Positions 25,735-35,253 of a DNA stretch of 64,000 bases are shown piece by piece. The stretch spans positions 124,001 to 188,000 of the forward strand of contig NZ_CP089466.1 in NCBI RefSeq assembly GCF_021233415.1, given 5' to 3'. The notes beneath the pieces were generated by a model, which was given only the letters and a program-made list of their open reading frames with translations, did not search any database and was not told the DNA's origin. The translations under genes were made by a program, and so were the position numbers. The stretch is from Halobacterium litoreum. GTDB taxonomy: Archaea > Halobacteriota > Halobacteria > Halobacteriales > Halobacteriaceae. Positions within the stretch are counted from its first letter, which is position 1; each line of letters opens with the position of its first letter.

Positions 25735-26592
25735 ATGACAGGGCGCGTGTTCGCCGTCGCTTCTGGGAAGGGCGGCGTCGGCAAGACGACGACCGCGGTC
25801 AACGCCGCGGCGGCGATGGCCGAAGCCGGTCGGTCGGTGGTGCTCGTGGACTACGACTTGGGGATGGCGAACGTGGGGGCCGTCCTCGATGTGGAGCAAG
25901 CCGACGCGACGCTCCACGACGTGCTCGCGGGGGAGGCCGACGCGATGGACGCCGTCGCGGAAGCGCCCGGCGGCTTCGACGTGATGGTTGGCGGCACGGA
26001 CATCGAGGACTTCGGGCGCGCCGACCCGTCGAAACTCCGGGACGTGGCGGGCGAACTCCGCGAGAAGTACGACGTCGTCATCGTCGACACGGGTGGCGGT
26101 CTGAGCCACGACACGACGGTGCCGCTGGGGCTCGCCGACGACACCGTACTGGTGTCGACACCGCAGGTCGCGGCGCTGGAGAACACGGAGAAGACCCTCG
26201 AACTCGTCGAGCGCGTCGGCGGGAGCGTGGCGGGCCTCGTGCTCACGCGGGTCGGCGCGTCGGACGTGAACACCGACGAGGCGGTCGACGCGATGGACGT
26301 GGACGTGCTCGGGACGGTGCCCGAGGACAGCACCGTCGCGGCGAGCGAGGAGGCGGGCGAACCGCTGTTGGAGTACGCGCCCGAGAGCCCCGCCGGCCAG
26401 TCCTACCGGGAACTCGGCTACGAACTGCTCGGGGAGTCCCCGCCCGTGTCGTTCCGGGACGGGGACGGCGAGGAGTCGGCCGCGGCGAACGCGGCGCTCT
26501 CCGAGATGGTCGACGATTCGGGTGACGGCGGCAGCCGGTCGCTGCTCTCGCGCGTGACCGGCGGCTTGCTCGGTTCGAACGGGAACAAATAA
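25735..26592 (+). CDS. minD: MinD/ParA-family P-loop ATPase
   Basis: Deviant-Walker ATPase of 285 residues: GKGGVGKTT at 11-19, with VLVDYDLGMANVG and the Walker B region VVIVDTGGG. Haloarchaea carry several MinD paralogues that position cellular structures such as archaella and chemosensory arrays rather than FtsZ; which one this is cannot be told. The C-terminal tail (SRSLLSRVTGGLLGSNGNK) is a basic/hydrophobic helix that could act as a membrane-targeting sequence, as in MinD. It is divergent from prf1. Confidence 0.88.
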   Translation: MTGRVFAVASGKGGVGKTTTAVNAAAAMAEAGRSVVLVDYDLGMANVGAVLDVEQADATLHDVLAGEADAMDAVAEAPGGFDVMVGGTDIEDFGRADPSKLRDVAGELREKYDVVIVDTGGGLSHDTTVPLGLADDTVLVSTPQVAALENTEKTLELVERVGGSVAGLVLTRVGASDVNTDEAVDAMDVDVLGTVPEDSTVAASEEAGEPLLEYAPESPAGQSYRELGYELLGESPPVSFRDGDGEESAAANAALSEMVDDSGDGGSRSLLSRVTGGLLGSNGNK

Positions 26593-26618
26593 GCGACCGG
26601 CACGTCCGAGTGTGGAAC

Positions 26619-26720
26619 ATGGACACCGACAACTCGATTTCGACCGGCTGGCTGATTTTCTACGTTCTGTTGGCGCTCGGCACCGTCTACGGCGCGCTGG
26701 CGTTCGTCGGCGCCATCTAG
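26619..26720 (+). CDS. Small single-helix membrane protein (33 aa)
   Basis: ATG at 26619, 26 nt after the minD-like gene. The product begins MDTDNSISTGWLIFYVLLAL and continues to a TAG at 26718, giving one transmembrane helix of about 22 residues with a short acidic cytoplasmic lead. The acidic N-terminus and in-operon position support it as a real small protein, possibly linked to the MinD-like ATPase. It ends 1 nt before the convergent argS stop. No homologue is known to me. Confidence 0.5.
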   Translation: MDTDNSISTGWLIFYVLLALGTVYGALAFVGAI

Positions 26721-26721
26721 G

Positions 26722-28470
26722 CTACATCGAGTCGGGCGCTTCGATGCCGAGGACGTCGAGTGCGTTCGCGAGCGTGTGCTGTGACGCCGCGACGAGCGCG
26801 AGGCGCGCTTCCTTGGTGTCGTCGTCCACGTCGTCGGCGAGCACGGGACACGACCGGTAGAAGGCGTTGAACGCGTCCACGAACTCGCGGGCGTACGTCG
26901 CGACCTGGTGGGGTTCGAGGTCGGTCGCGGCCTCCTCGACGACGCCGGGGAACCGCGCGATGGCTTTCAGCAGCGCGCGCTCCTCGTTCGTGTCCAGTTC
27001 GCTGGCGTCGAGCGCGTGGGCCGCGCCGTCGGCTTCGTCCAGAATCCCGCAGGTCCGGGCGTGCGCGTACTGGATGTACGGCGCGCTCTGCCCCTCGAAG
27101 TCGAGCGCGTCGTCCCACTTGAACGTAATCGCCTTCGTCGGCTGTTTCGAGACGATGTCGTAGCGAACAGCGCCGATGCCGACCTGCCGGGCGATGCGGT
27201 CGACGTCCTCCTCTGTGAGGTCGTCGTCGCGGATGCGGTCGTCCAGCCGGGAGCGAACGGCGTCCTCGGCGCGGTCGACGGCTTCGTCGAGCAGGTCGTC
27301 GAGGTCGACGCCGGTGCCGGCGCGCGTGCTCATCTTCCCCTCGGGGAGGTTCACGTACGAGTAGATGAGGTCGTCCAGTTGGCTCACGTCGTTCCCGAGC
27401 AGGTCGAGGGCGGCGCGCAGTTGGCCGGCCTGCAGTTTGTGGTCCTCGCCGAGGACGGTGACGGCGCGGTCGAACTCCGCGAACTTCCACTCGTGGTGCG
27501 CGAGGTCGCGGGTGGTGTAGAGGCTGGTGCCGTCCGAGCGCAGGAAGACGAGTTTCTTCTCGAACTCTTCGAGGTCGAGTTGCCACGCACCCTCTTCGAG
27601 AACCGCGTTGTCCATCGATTTCAGGCGCTCGGCCACGTCGTCGGTCGCGCCGTCGAACATGAACCGCGTCTCCTTGACGAACTGGTCGAACTCCGCGGGC
27701 AGGCGTTCGAGGCACTCACGCATCCCGCCGAGCACCTGGTCGACGACCTCCTCGACGCGCTCGTAGGTCGCCTCGTCGCCCGCCTCTAGGCCCTGCAGAA
27801 TCTCCTGCACCTCGGCCTCGGCGGCCTCGACTTCCTCGGGGTCGCCGTCTTCGAGGACTTCGTTGCCCTTCCGGTAGTAGCGCACGAGGTCGTACTCGAT
27901 GCGGTCGCGCTCCGGCGGTTCGTCGAGGTCGCTCTCGTCGAACGTCTCGTACGCCCACGTGAACACCGCCATCTGGCGGCCGGCGTCGTTCACGTAGTAC
28001 TCGCGGGTGACGTCGTGGCCGGCGTAGTCCATGACGCGCGCGACGGCGTCCCCGAGAATGGGGTTGCGGGCGCGACCGACGTGGACGGGCCCGGTCGGGT
28101 TCGCGCTCGTGTGCTCGACGACGACGGACTCGCCGGTGTCGGGGAGCCGTCCCCAGTCCTCGGTTTGGGCGGCTTCCAGCGTCCCCTCGAAGTAGGCGTC
28201 GCTCGGCGAGAAGTTCACGTACGGGCCCTGCGGGGTGGCGGCCGCGACGTACTCGGCGTCCGAGAGGTCGATTGCGTCGGCGAGTTCGCCGGCGACCTGC
28301 GGCGGCGGCGCGCCCGCTTCGCTCGCGAGGCGGAACGCCGCGCTGGACGCCAACACTGCGGGCACGTCCGCTGGCGGTTCCTCGATGCCGAGGTCCCCGG
28401 TCGGGTAGCCGAGGTCGTCGAGCGCGGCCTCGAGGGCCGCTTCGACTTCCCGGCGGAAGGCGATGAACAT
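26722..28470 (-). CDS. argS: Arginyl-tRNA synthetase
   Basis: Class I aminoacyl-tRNA synthetase charging tRNA-Arg, 582 residues from the ATG at 28470. The Add-1 N-terminal domain is followed by [19 protein letters not shown] (HIGH variant HVGR near residue 128). [10 protein letters not shown] (KMSK variant) and a C-terminal anticodon-binding helical domain ending [20 protein letters not shown] come later. Length and motif order are normal. It is divergent from the FemAB-like gene across a 229-bp region with a perfect palindrome. Confidence 0.96.
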   Translation of the reverse strand: MFIAFRREVEAALEAALDDLGYPTGDLGIEEPPADVPAVLASSAAFRLASEAGAPPPQVAGELADAIDLSDAEYVAAATPQGPYVNFSPSDAYFEGTLEAAQTEDWGRLPDTGESVVVEHTSANPTGPVHVGRARNPILGDAVARVMDYAGHDVTREYYVNDAGRQMAVFTWAYETFDESDLDEPPERDRIEYDLVRYYRKGNEVLEDGDPEEVEAAEAEVQEILQGLEAGDEATYERVEEVVDQVLGGMRECLERLPAEFDQFVKETRFMFDGATDDVAERLKSMDNAVLEEGAWQLDLEEFEKKLVFLRSDGTSLYTTRDLAHHEWKFAEFDRAVTVLGEDHKLQAGQLRAALDLLGNDVSQLDDLIYSYVNLPEGKMSTRAGTGVDLDDLLDEAVDRAEDAVRSRLDDRIRDDDLTEEDVDRIARQVGIGAVRYDIVSKQPTKAITFKWDDALDFEGQSAPYIQYAHARTCGILDEADGAAHALDASELDTNEERALLKAIARFPGVVEEAATDLEPHQVATYAREFVDAFNAFYRSCPVLADDVDDDTKEARLALVAASQHTLANALDVLGIEAPDSM

Positions 28471-28560
28471 ACCCGTGCGGTGGGCGTCGCCGGCAAAAGG
28501 TGTTCTGAATGGGCTACGCGGCGGCGTGTCCGTCGGCCCGCGAACCGACGGTACGCGTCG

Positions 28561-28576
28561 CCTACTCGCGAGTAGG
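28561..28576. promoter_or_regulatory. Perfect 16-bp palindrome between argS and the FemAB-like gene
   Basis: CCTACTCGCGAGTAGG is self-complementary over all 16 bases. It lies about 90 nt upstream of argS and 124 nt upstream of the divergent gene. A second inverted repeat, CGGCCG-ttcca-CGGCCG, follows near 28647. The 229-bp intergenic region holds no gene. An operator role is inferred. Confidence 0.35.
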
Positions 28577-28699
28577 CTGTGAAATACAATGCGGGTCGTC
28601 GGGAAAGTGTACCTTACCGGACGGGTAGTGTAATTCGCAACACGCGGCCGTTCCACGGCCGAACTCCGAGTGCAACTCTCGGCCCGTCAATTCCGACGC

Positions 28700-29758
28700 A
28701 TGGCAGATATCGCCGTCTCAGTCCTCGATTCGATAACCGACGCCGACCCGAACCAGTGGAACAACGTCGTCGAGCAGTCCGCCCTCGGGAGCGTCTTCCA
28801 GCGCCACGAGTGGCTGGCGCTCGCGGAGGCGACGCTGGACCTGGAGCCGAAACACGTCGTCGCGGAGAAGGGCGGGAATCCGGTCGGGGTGTTCCCGAAC
28901 TTCGTCTCGCCCATCTACGTGCCGGGGTGGACGAAGGTGTCGACGTCTCTCCCGGTGCGAGAGTTGGTGTCCGTCGACCCGGGGTTCGGCGGGCCGGTGG
29001 TGACGGGCAGCGAGGACGACTGCTTGGACGCGCTGTTCGACGGCCTGGAGCGAATCTCCGGGTTCGGGACGCTCCACCACACGGTGCGGACGAACGACCT
29101 CGGGTACGTGCGGTACGGCAAGCCGTTCGCGAAGCGCGGCTACCGCCCCGTCAACGTGAACTGTCGGTTCCGCGTCCACCTAGAACGCGACTGGGACGAC
29201 ATCCGCGCGGACATGGACGCCGACCGGCGCCGCGCGCTCCGGCAGATGGACGACCGCGACGTGACCTACCGCGACGTGCCCCTCGAACCCGAACCGCTCC
29301 GGGAGACCTACGAGGCGTACTGCCGGAACATCGAGCGCGCGGGCGGCGAGACGTTCGACTTCGACTTCTTCGAGGGGCTGGTCGACCGACTCGGCGACCG
29401 CGTGAAGGTGTTCGGCGTCGCGGTGGACGGACGGGAGGTCGGACGCTACCTCTACCTCCTGGACGACGAGCAGTCCACCGTCCACTACTACTTCGCCGCC
29501 ATCGGCGACGAGGCGCACTTCGAGGACAACCCCTCCGAACTGCTGCACGCCCACGCCATCCAGTGGGCCCAAGCGCGGGGCTACCGGTACTACGACTTCG
29601 GCGGGACGGGCGCCGACTACCGGGACGGCGTGTTCCGGCACAAGGACGGCTACGGCGGCGAGGCGATTCCGACCTGCCAGTGGCAGAAGGGGCTCTCCCG
29701 GGTCGGGTGGCCGGCGTTCCGGGCGGCGCGCAGTTTCTACCGGAAGACGACGTACTGA
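28700..29758 (+). CDS. FemAB/GNAT-fold acyl or peptidyl transferase-like protein
   Basis: Protein of 352 residues from the ATG at 28700 (MADIAVSVLDS). It shows the duplicated GNAT layout of FemAB-like proteins: an N-terminal half with SVFQRHEWLALAEATL, and a C-terminal half with REVGRYLYLLDDEQSTVHYY, LLHAHAIQWAQARGYRYYDFGGTG and GYGGEAIPTCQW. In bacteria this fold transfers aminoacyl groups to cell-wall precursors; haloarchaea lack peptidoglycan, so the substrate is probably another surface or exported molecule. No signal or membrane segment is seen. Taw1 follows 49 nt downstream. Confidence 0.82.
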   Translation: MADIAVSVLDSITDADPNQWNNVVEQSALGSVFQRHEWLALAEATLDLEPKHVVAEKGGNPVGVFPNFVSPIYVPGWTKVSTSLPVRELVSVDPGFGGPVVTGSEDDCLDALFDGLERISGFGTLHHTVRTNDLGYVRYGKPFAKRGYRPVNVNCRFRVHLERDWDDIRADMDADRRRALRQMDDRDVTYRDVPLEPEPLRETYEAYCRNIERAGGETFDFDFFEGLVDRLGDRVKVFGVAVDGREVGRYLYLLDDEQSTVHYYFAAIGDEAHFEDNPSELLHAHAIQWAQARGYRYYDFGGTGADYRDGVFRHKDGYGGEAIPTCQWQKGLSRVGWPAFRAARSFYRKTTY

Positions 29759-29807
29759 CCGAGCGAAGCGAGTGACGTTTTACGTCTGGACCGTCTGGCG
29801 TTGACCA

Positions 29808-30782
29808 ATGAGCGAGTCCGACGGTCCCAAGCAGGTGAGCGACCCGGACTATCACAGCGAGAACCATACCGCGGCCCAGACCTGCGGGTGGACCGCGAAC
29901 TCCCTGCGCGGCGAGGGGACGTGTTACAAGCACGCGTTCTACGGCATCCGCTCGCACCGGTGCATCCAGATGACGCCGGTCGTGCGGTGTAACGAGCGCT
30001 GCGTGTTCTGCTGGCGGGACCACTCCGGGCACACGTACGAACTCGACGGCGTGGAGTGGGACGACCCGGAGGCCGTGGTGGACGCCTCGATTCGCCTCCA
30101 GAAGCGCCTGCTGTCGGGGTTCGGCGGGAACGACGAGGTCCCCAGAGAGCGCTTCGAGGAGGCGATGGAGCCCCGGCACGTCGCCATCTCGCTGGACGGC
30201 GAACCCACCCTCTACCCCCACCTCCCGGAACTCATCGAGGCGTTCCACGACCGCGGGCTGACGACGTTCCTCGTGTCGAACGGGACGCGCCCCGAGGTGC
30301 TCCGGGAGTGCGACCCGACGCAACTGTACGTCTCGGTTGACGCGCCGGAGCGCGCGACGTTCGACGACGTGGTGGGGGCGACGGAGGACGACGCGTGGGA
30401 GAAACTCGTGGACACGATGGACGTGCTCCACGAGAAAGACAACACGCGAACCGTCCTGCGGACGACGCTCGTGGAGGGCGAGAACATGGCGAATCCGGAC
30501 TGGTACGCGGGCTTCTTCGAGCGCGCCGACCCGGACTTCGTGGAACTGAAAGCCTACATGCACGTCGGGAACTCGCGGGACCGCCTCGACCGGTCGGCGA
30601 TGCCGAGTCCCGAGGCCGTCACCGAGTTCGCCGAGGACGTGCAGGAACATCTCGACTTGCCGGTGTTGAAGACCGACGAGTCGTCGCGAATCGCCCTGTT
30701 GGCCCGCGAGGAGGACACGTGGGTGCCGAAACTCCGACACGACTCGGCGTTCTGGGACGAGGGCTCGACCGCCGCCGACTGA
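29808..30782 (+). CDS. taw1: tRNA 4-demethylwyosine synthase (radical SAM) Taw1
   Basis: Converts 1-methylguanosine at position 37 of tRNA-Phe to the tricyclic 4-demethylwyosine. The 324-residue product carries both iron-sulfur sites: the radical-SAM [10 protein letters not shown] (C61, C65, C68) and the second-cluster C-x12-C-x12-C set at C26, C39 and C52, as described for archaeal TYW1/Taw1. [15 protein letters not shown] and KAYMHVG blocks are typical. Start is ATG at 29808. It lies downstream of the FemAB-like gene and 67 nt upstream of the RbkR/RibK gene. Confidence 0.95.
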   Translation: MSESDGPKQVSDPDYHSENHTAAQTCGWTANSLRGEGTCYKHAFYGIRSHRCIQMTPVVRCNERCVFCWRDHSGHTYELDGVEWDDPEAVVDASIRLQKRLLSGFGGNDEVPRERFEEAMEPRHVAISLDGEPTLYPHLPELIEAFHDRGLTTFLVSNGTRPEVLRECDPTQLYVSVDAPERATFDDVVGATEDDAWEKLVDTMDVLHEKDNTRTVLRTTLVEGENMANPDWYAGFFERADPDFVELKAYMHVGNSRDRLDRSAMPSPEAVTEFAEDVQEHLDLPVLKTDESSRIALLAREEDTWVPKLRHDSAFWDEGSTAAD

Positions 30783-30849
30783 CGCCCACAGTTTCGAGAC
30801 GCGTTCCACATCCGGTATTCTTATGCGGCGCGCGAGTGAACGAACGGGT

Positions 30850-31554
30850 ATGTCACAAGCCACCGGCGCGGGCGAGGTCGGGTACGACGAACTCGCCGTG
30901 CTGAAACTCCTCGCGCTCGACGGCGCGCTCCGCGGCGAGGTCAAAGTCTCCTGTGGCGACCTCGCCGACCGACTCGACGCCTCCAATCAGACGGCCTCGC
31001 GCCGCCTGCAAGCCCTGGAGGACGCCGCGCTCGTGGAACGCGACCTCGTCAGCGACGGCCAGTGGGTCGCCGCCACCGAGGCCGGCGAGCGAGCGCTCGA
31101 ACGCGAGTACGAGGACTACCGCCGCATCTTCGAGGACCCCGGCGAACTCGACCTCGTCGGCGTCGTCACCTCCGGCATGGGCGAGGGCCGCCACTACATC
31201 AGCCTCCCCGGCTACAACCGCCAGTTCGTCGAGAAACTCGGCTACGACCCCTACCCCGGCACGCTGAACGTCGAACTCGACGGCGAGAGCAAGCGCGCCC
31301 GCGCCGCGATGGACGCGATGGACGGCGTCCCCATCGAGGGCTGGGAGGACGAGGACCGCACCTACGGCTCCGCGACCTGCTACCCGTGTACGGTCGCCGC
31401 CGCCGACGGCGAGTTCTCGCCGGTCCACGTCATCGTCCCCGACCGTACCCACCACGACGAGGACCAGATCGAACTCATCGCGCCCGAGAAACTCCGCGAC
31501 GAACTCGGCCTCCTGGACGACGACGAGGTGACTGTCCGTGTCGAAGAGCAGTAA
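30850..31554 (+). CDS. ribK: CTP-dependent riboflavin kinase with N-terminal winged helix (RbkR type)
   Basis: Bifunctional protein of 234 residues. Residues 10-85 form a winged-helix DNA-binding domain ([20 protein letters not shown]). Residues 95-232 are the archaeal CTP-dependent riboflavin kinase (DUF120) with [20 protein letters not shown], the [14 protein letters not shown] motif and [20 protein letters not shown]. This fusion is the RbkR arrangement, in which the kinase also regulates riboflavin genes. A TATA-like element lies about 30 nt upstream of the ATG. It overlaps ribB by 17 nt, consistent with a riboflavin operon. Confidence 0.93.
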   Translation: MSQATGAGEVGYDELAVLKLLALDGALRGEVKVSCGDLADRLDASNQTASRRLQALEDAALVERDLVSDGQWVAATEAGERALEREYEDYRRIFEDPGELDLVGVVTSGMGEGRHYISLPGYNRQFVEKLGYDPYPGTLNVELDGESKRARAAMDAMDGVPIEGWEDEDRTYGSATCYPCTVAAADGEFSPVHVIVPDRTHHDEDQIELIAPEKLRDELGLLDDDEVTVRVEEQ

Positions 31555-32200
31555 CGCCACCGGCGTCGAGCGCGCCGTCGACGCGTTCGCCGACGGCGAC
31601 CCCGTGCTCGTCCACGACGCCGCCGACCGCGAGGGCGAAGTCGACCTGATTTACCCCGCCGAGGCCGTCGCGCCCGACGACGTGGCGCGCCTCCGCAACG
31701 ACGCGGGCGGCCTCGTCTGCGTCGCGCTCGGGTCCGAGGCCGCCGACGCCTTCGACCTCCCGTTCCTCGCCGACGAACTCGACCACCCCGCCGCCGACCA
31801 CGGCCACCTCGGGTACGACGACCGGTCGTCGTTCTCCCTGCCCGTGAACCACCGCGACACCTTCACCGGCATCACGGACGCCGACCGCGCGCTCACCATC
31901 TCCGAACTCGGGCGCGCCGCCGCCGACCCCGACAGCGTGGACTTCGCGGAGACGTTCCGCGCGCCCGGCCACGTCCACGTCCTGCGCGCCGCGCCGTCGC
32001 TCGCCGACCGCCTCGGCCACACCGAACTCGGCGTCGCGCTCGCCGACGAAGCCGGCGTCGCGCCCGCCGCCGTCGTCTGCGAGATGCTCGACGACGAGAC
32101 CGGGGACGCGCGCTCGGTCGCCGACGCGAAGGCGTACGCCGACCGCCACGACCTCGTCTACGTCGAAGGCAGCGAGTTGGTGGCGGCGCTCGCGGAGTGA
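31538..32200 (+). CDS. ribB: 3,4-dihydroxy-2-butanone 4-phosphate synthase
   Basis: Makes the four-carbon precursor of riboflavin from ribulose 5-phosphate. The 220-residue product starts at a GTG inside the end of ribK. The acidic metal/substrate site [15 protein letters not shown] (near residues 30-44) and the later [15 protein letters not shown] motif with its catalytic His/Glu are intact. No GTP cyclohydrolase II (RibA) domain is fused, as is usual in archaea. Confidence 0.95.
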   Translation: MSKSSNATGVERAVDAFADGDPVLVHDAADREGEVDLIYPAEAVAPDDVARLRNDAGGLVCVALGSEAADAFDLPFLADELDHPAADHGHLGYDDRSSFSLPVNHRDTFTGITDADRALTISELGRAAADPDSVDFAETFRAPGHVHVLRAAPSLADRLGHTELGVALADEAGVAPAAVVCEMLDDETGDARSVADAKAYADRHDLVYVEGSELVAALAE

Positions 32201-32265
32201 CGGCTCCGCCCGCCACCATTTTCAGAGAAATTGATAAGTAGGTTTGGTGACTCGTCCCTCACGTC

Positions 32266-33168
32266 ATGGGGGACGCGTATCCGGACGCAGTCGCGACGTA
32301 CGTCGCCGACCGCGGTTGGGAGGCCGCGACGAGTCGCGTCCGCGAGGACACGGTAGTCGTCACCGGACGCCGCGAGACGGCGGACGGCACCGACACGCTC
32401 CTCGGCGTCGTCGTCACCGGCGACGGCGCCCGAGTCGCCGAACCGCACGTGAAGTACCTGCTCTCGACCGCGAGCGACCGACGGCCCGACGAGGTGTTCG
32501 TGACGGCGCCCGCCGGACTCACGGACGCCGCGTCCGCGCTCGCCGACGAGTACGGCGTCCCGGTCGTCGACCGCGACGACGTCCCGTTCGAGCCGGTCGA
32601 GGCGTCTGCCGCCGATTCGAGCGACGACGCTGCCGGGGACGACGCGACCGCCGGCGCGGGCGGGACGGCCGACGACAGCAGCGACGAGGCCGGCTTCCAG
32701 TGGACCGACGAGAGCGACGGCGAAGCGGACGCGGGCCGCGAGCGAGCGCAGCGCGCGGCGGGCGCTGCCACCGACGTGACCGACCGAGACGCCGAGTGGG
32801 GGCGCCGGGACGCCTTGAAACTCGGCGGCGTCGCGGCGCTCGCGGCGGGCGGCTGGTTCGTCTACGACCGGGTTTTCGACTCCGGCATCGACGGTCCCGC
32901 GGACGTGGTCCGGGCGTTCTACGGTGCCGTCGACGCCGGTAACGTGGCGCGGGCCCGCGAACTGATTCACGAGGACGGCGAGTCCATCGACGCCGCGAAC
33001 ATCCGGGAGACGAGCGTCGAAATCGTCTCTCTGGAGCGCGTGGAGACCGACCGCGCGGACACCGCGAAGTTCCGGATAACGATTCGCGTGAACGGTCGGT
33101 ACACCGAGGAGGCCGTGGTCGACCTACAGAAGAACGAGAACGGCGAGTGGCGGATGCTGGCGGTGTAG
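32266..33168 (+). CDS. Three-part membrane protein: nuclease-fold-like N-terminus, acidic linker, one TM, NTF2-like C-terminus
   Basis: Hypothetical protein of 300 residues. Residues 1-105 look like a small alpha/beta unit with the strand pattern of restriction-endonuclease-like domains (TLLGVVVTGDGARVAEPHVK, then PDEVFVTAPAGLTDAASALA), but a full catalytic D-ExK set is not evident. An Asp/Ser/Ala linker (about 110-170) precedes a single transmembrane segment (LKLGGVAALAAGGWFVYDR, near 190). The C-terminus (PADVVRAFYGAVDAGNVARA onward) resembles an NTF2/SnoaL-like domain on the opposite side of the membrane. TATA-like attgataagt lies about 36 nt before the ATG. Function unknown. Confidence 0.7.
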   Translation: MGDAYPDAVATYVADRGWEAATSRVREDTVVVTGRRETADGTDTLLGVVVTGDGARVAEPHVKYLLSTASDRRPDEVFVTAPAGLTDAASALADEYGVPVVDRDDVPFEPVEASAADSSDDAAGDDATAGAGGTADDSSDEAGFQWTDESDGEADAGRERAQRAAGAATDVTDRDAEWGRRDALKLGGVAALAAGGWFVYDRVFDSGIDGPADVVRAFYGAVDAGNVARARELIHEDGESIDAANIRETSVEIVSLERVETDRADTAKFRITIRVNGRYTEEAVVDLQKNENGEWRMLAV

Positions 33169-33171
33169 CCG

Positions 33172-34626
33172 TCAGTCGTCCGCGACAACTGCCGAGTCGG
33201 CGCTCTGGCGGTCCTGATTGTAGCCGTGGCCGGACAGCGCCATCGCGAACAGCACGAGCGGGGAGAGAATGCCGAAGAAGTAGTACGGCGCCCACCACCA
33301 CGAGATGGCGGCCGACTGGCTGGTGTAGAGGACGCCGGTCATGAAGACGGCGCCGGCGTGCCACGGGAAGAACGGCCCGGTGGGGGTGCCGGCGGCTTCG
33401 ACGGCCCGCGAGAGGTCGCGCTCGTCGAGGCCGTACTCGTCGTAGAGGTTCCGGAGGCTGACGCCGGGGACGACGATGCTCATGTACTGCTGGGCGGAGA
33501 AGGCGTTCGTGGTGACGGCGGCGAGGCCGGTGCCGGCGACGAGCGAGCCGGGCGACCAGACGGCCTCGGTGAGGTGGTGGGCGAGCGTCGGGAGGACGCC
33601 GGTGCGTTCGAGCAGGCCGCCGAGGGCGAGCGCGGCGACGACGACGGCGATGGTCCACGCGGAGCCGGAGACGCCGCCCGTGGTCAGGAGGCCGTTGACG
33701 AGTTCGCTCCCGGTCGCGGGGCTGGTGCCGTTGAGGAAGGCGTTCCACGACGCGGTGAAGGAGACGCCCTGCGCGAGGACGGACGTGAACGCGCCGGCGA
33801 AGACGCCGGCGAGGAGCGCGGGGAGCGCGGGGTAGCCCCGGATTGCGAGGCCGAACGTGACGACCAGCGGCAGGAACACGAGCGGGCCGAGCGCGTACGT
33901 GTCGGCGAGCGGGCCGCTGACGGCGGCGACGTTCGTGGCGCCGCCGTCGACGGCGAGGACGCCGAGGACGGCGTACGCGACGACCGAGAGCCCGAACGCG
34001 ATGGCGGTGCCGAGGCGCATGCCGTTGATGTGGTCGTAGAGGTCGGCGTTGGTGACGGCGGCCGCGAGGTTCGTGGTGTCCGAGAGCGGACTCTGTTTGT
34101 CGCCGGCGTACGCGCCGGAGACGATGGCGCCGGCGGTCATCGCCAGCGGGACGCCGAGGCCGTTGCCGATGCCGACGAACGCGACGCCGAGCGTGCCGAC
34201 GGTGGTCCACGAGGAGCCGATGGCGAACGCGACGATTGCGGAGAGGACGGCGGTGACGGGGAGGAAGGTGGCGGGCGTGAGCGCGCCGAGGCCGTAGTAC
34301 ATCAGGCCGGGGATGGTGCCGGCGCTGGTCCACGTCGCGATGAGGCCGTAGATGACGAACAGGATGAGAATCGCCTGTAAGCCCATGCGGAGGCCGCTGG
34401 CCGCGGCGTCGTACACCGAGTCCCAGTCGTAGCCGAGGCGGTAGCGCGCGAACAGCCCGGCGAACGCGATGCTCCACAGCAGCGGTCCGTGGGGCGCCAG
34501 CCCGAGGTAGCCGGAGCCGACGCCGAGGAAGACGACGACGGCGAGCACCGGCGCGAGCGCTTCCCGCAGACTCGGCCGGTGGGCGTCGTCGATGTCGTCG
34601 TAGGTGAGAGGCGTGAACTCGCTCAT
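33172..34626 (-). CDS. nhaC: NhaC-family Na+/H+ antiporter
   Basis: Secondary transporter of 484 residues with about 12 transmembrane helices, exchanging internal Na+ for external H+. Family motifs are IGSSWTTVGTLGVAF (near residues 135-150) and GAYAGDKQSPLSDTTNLAAA (near 168-187). The N-terminus is cytoplasmic and acidic. It converges, 3 nt apart, with the three-part membrane protein. An AT-rich core (about 34640-34655) lies just upstream of the start. Some NhaC relatives exchange malate/lactate or amino acids, which cannot be excluded. Confidence 0.9.
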   Translation of the reverse strand: MSEFTPLTYDDIDDAHRPSLREALAPVLAVVVFLGVGSGYLGLAPHGPLLWSIAFAGLFARYRLGYDWDSVYDAAASGLRMGLQAILILFVIYGLIATWTSAGTIPGLMYYGLGALTPATFLPVTAVLSAIVAFAIGSSWTTVGTLGVAFVGIGNGLGVPLAMTAGAIVSGAYAGDKQSPLSDTTNLAAAVTNADLYDHINGMRLGTAIAFGLSVVAYAVLGVLAVDGGATNVAAVSGPLADTYALGPLVFLPLVVTFGLAIRGYPALPALLAGVFAGAFTSVLAQGVSFTASWNAFLNGTSPATGSELVNGLLTTGGVSGSAWTIAVVVAALALGGLLERTGVLPTLAHHLTEAVWSPGSLVAGTGLAAVTTNAFSAQQYMSIVVPGVSLRNLYDEYGLDERDLSRAVEAAGTPTGPFFPWHAGAVFMTGVLYTSQSAAISWWWAPYYFFGILSPLVLFAMALSGHGYNQDRQSADSAVVADD

Positions 34627-34735
34627 CGACGCCTGCTAATTCTCTCTAGTAATTAAGCCACTCGGTTAGATTATCGCAGGGAATTTTCGCCGGGTGTTGG
34701 AGATACCGGCGACGCTCGCCAGTTTCGGCGCGCGC

Positions 34736-35158
34736 TCAGCGCAGTTCCGCGTCCAGCGTCTTCTCCACGCCGAGCGCTCGCGACACCGGACAGTTCTCCT
34801 TGGCCTCCTCGGCGAGAGATTGGAACTCCTCGTCGTCGATTCCCTCGACCTCGACGACCGTATCGAGGTGACTGCGCGTAATCGTCCAGCCGTCCTCGCC
34901 CTCTTCGAGGTGGACCGTCGCCTCCGTCTCGACCGAGTCGGGGTCGTAGTCCGCGCGGTCCAACTCCCCGGCCAGCGCCATCGAGAAACAGCCCGCGTGG
35001 GCCGCGCCCAACAGTTCCTCGGGGTTCGTCGCCTCGCCCTCCTCGAACCGCGACCGGAAGTCGTAGGGGCCCTCGAACGCGCCGCTACCGAGTGCCAGAC
35101 TCCCGTCGCCGGACGGGAGCGCGCCGTTCCACGTCGCTCGTGCCGTTCGTTCGACCAT
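34736..35158 (-). CDS. OsmC/Ohr-family peroxidase-like protein
   Basis: Thiol-dependent organic hydroperoxide reductase family, 140 residues from the ATG at 35158 (MVERTARATWNG). The two redox cysteines are present: Cys in PEELLGAAHAGCFSMAL (near residue 57) and Cys in ENCPVSRALG (near residue 122). The order matches OsmC rather than Ohr, but substrates are not fixed. It is divergent from ilvE across 95 bp. Confidence 0.9.
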   Translation of the reverse strand: MVERTARATWNGALPSGDGSLALGSGAFEGPYDFRSRFEEGEATNPEELLGAAHAGCFSMALAGELDRADYDPDSVETEATVHLEEGEDGWTITRSHLDTVVEVEGIDDEEFQSLAEEAKENCPVSRALGVEKTLDAELR

Positions 35159-35253
35159 CGGTGGACACACCGGTTTACTGTTGGCTGTCTAACCACATCG
35201 GTGTTCGGGTCGGACTGGGAAAACTGATTAACCGGGCCCGCATTGCCCCCCAC

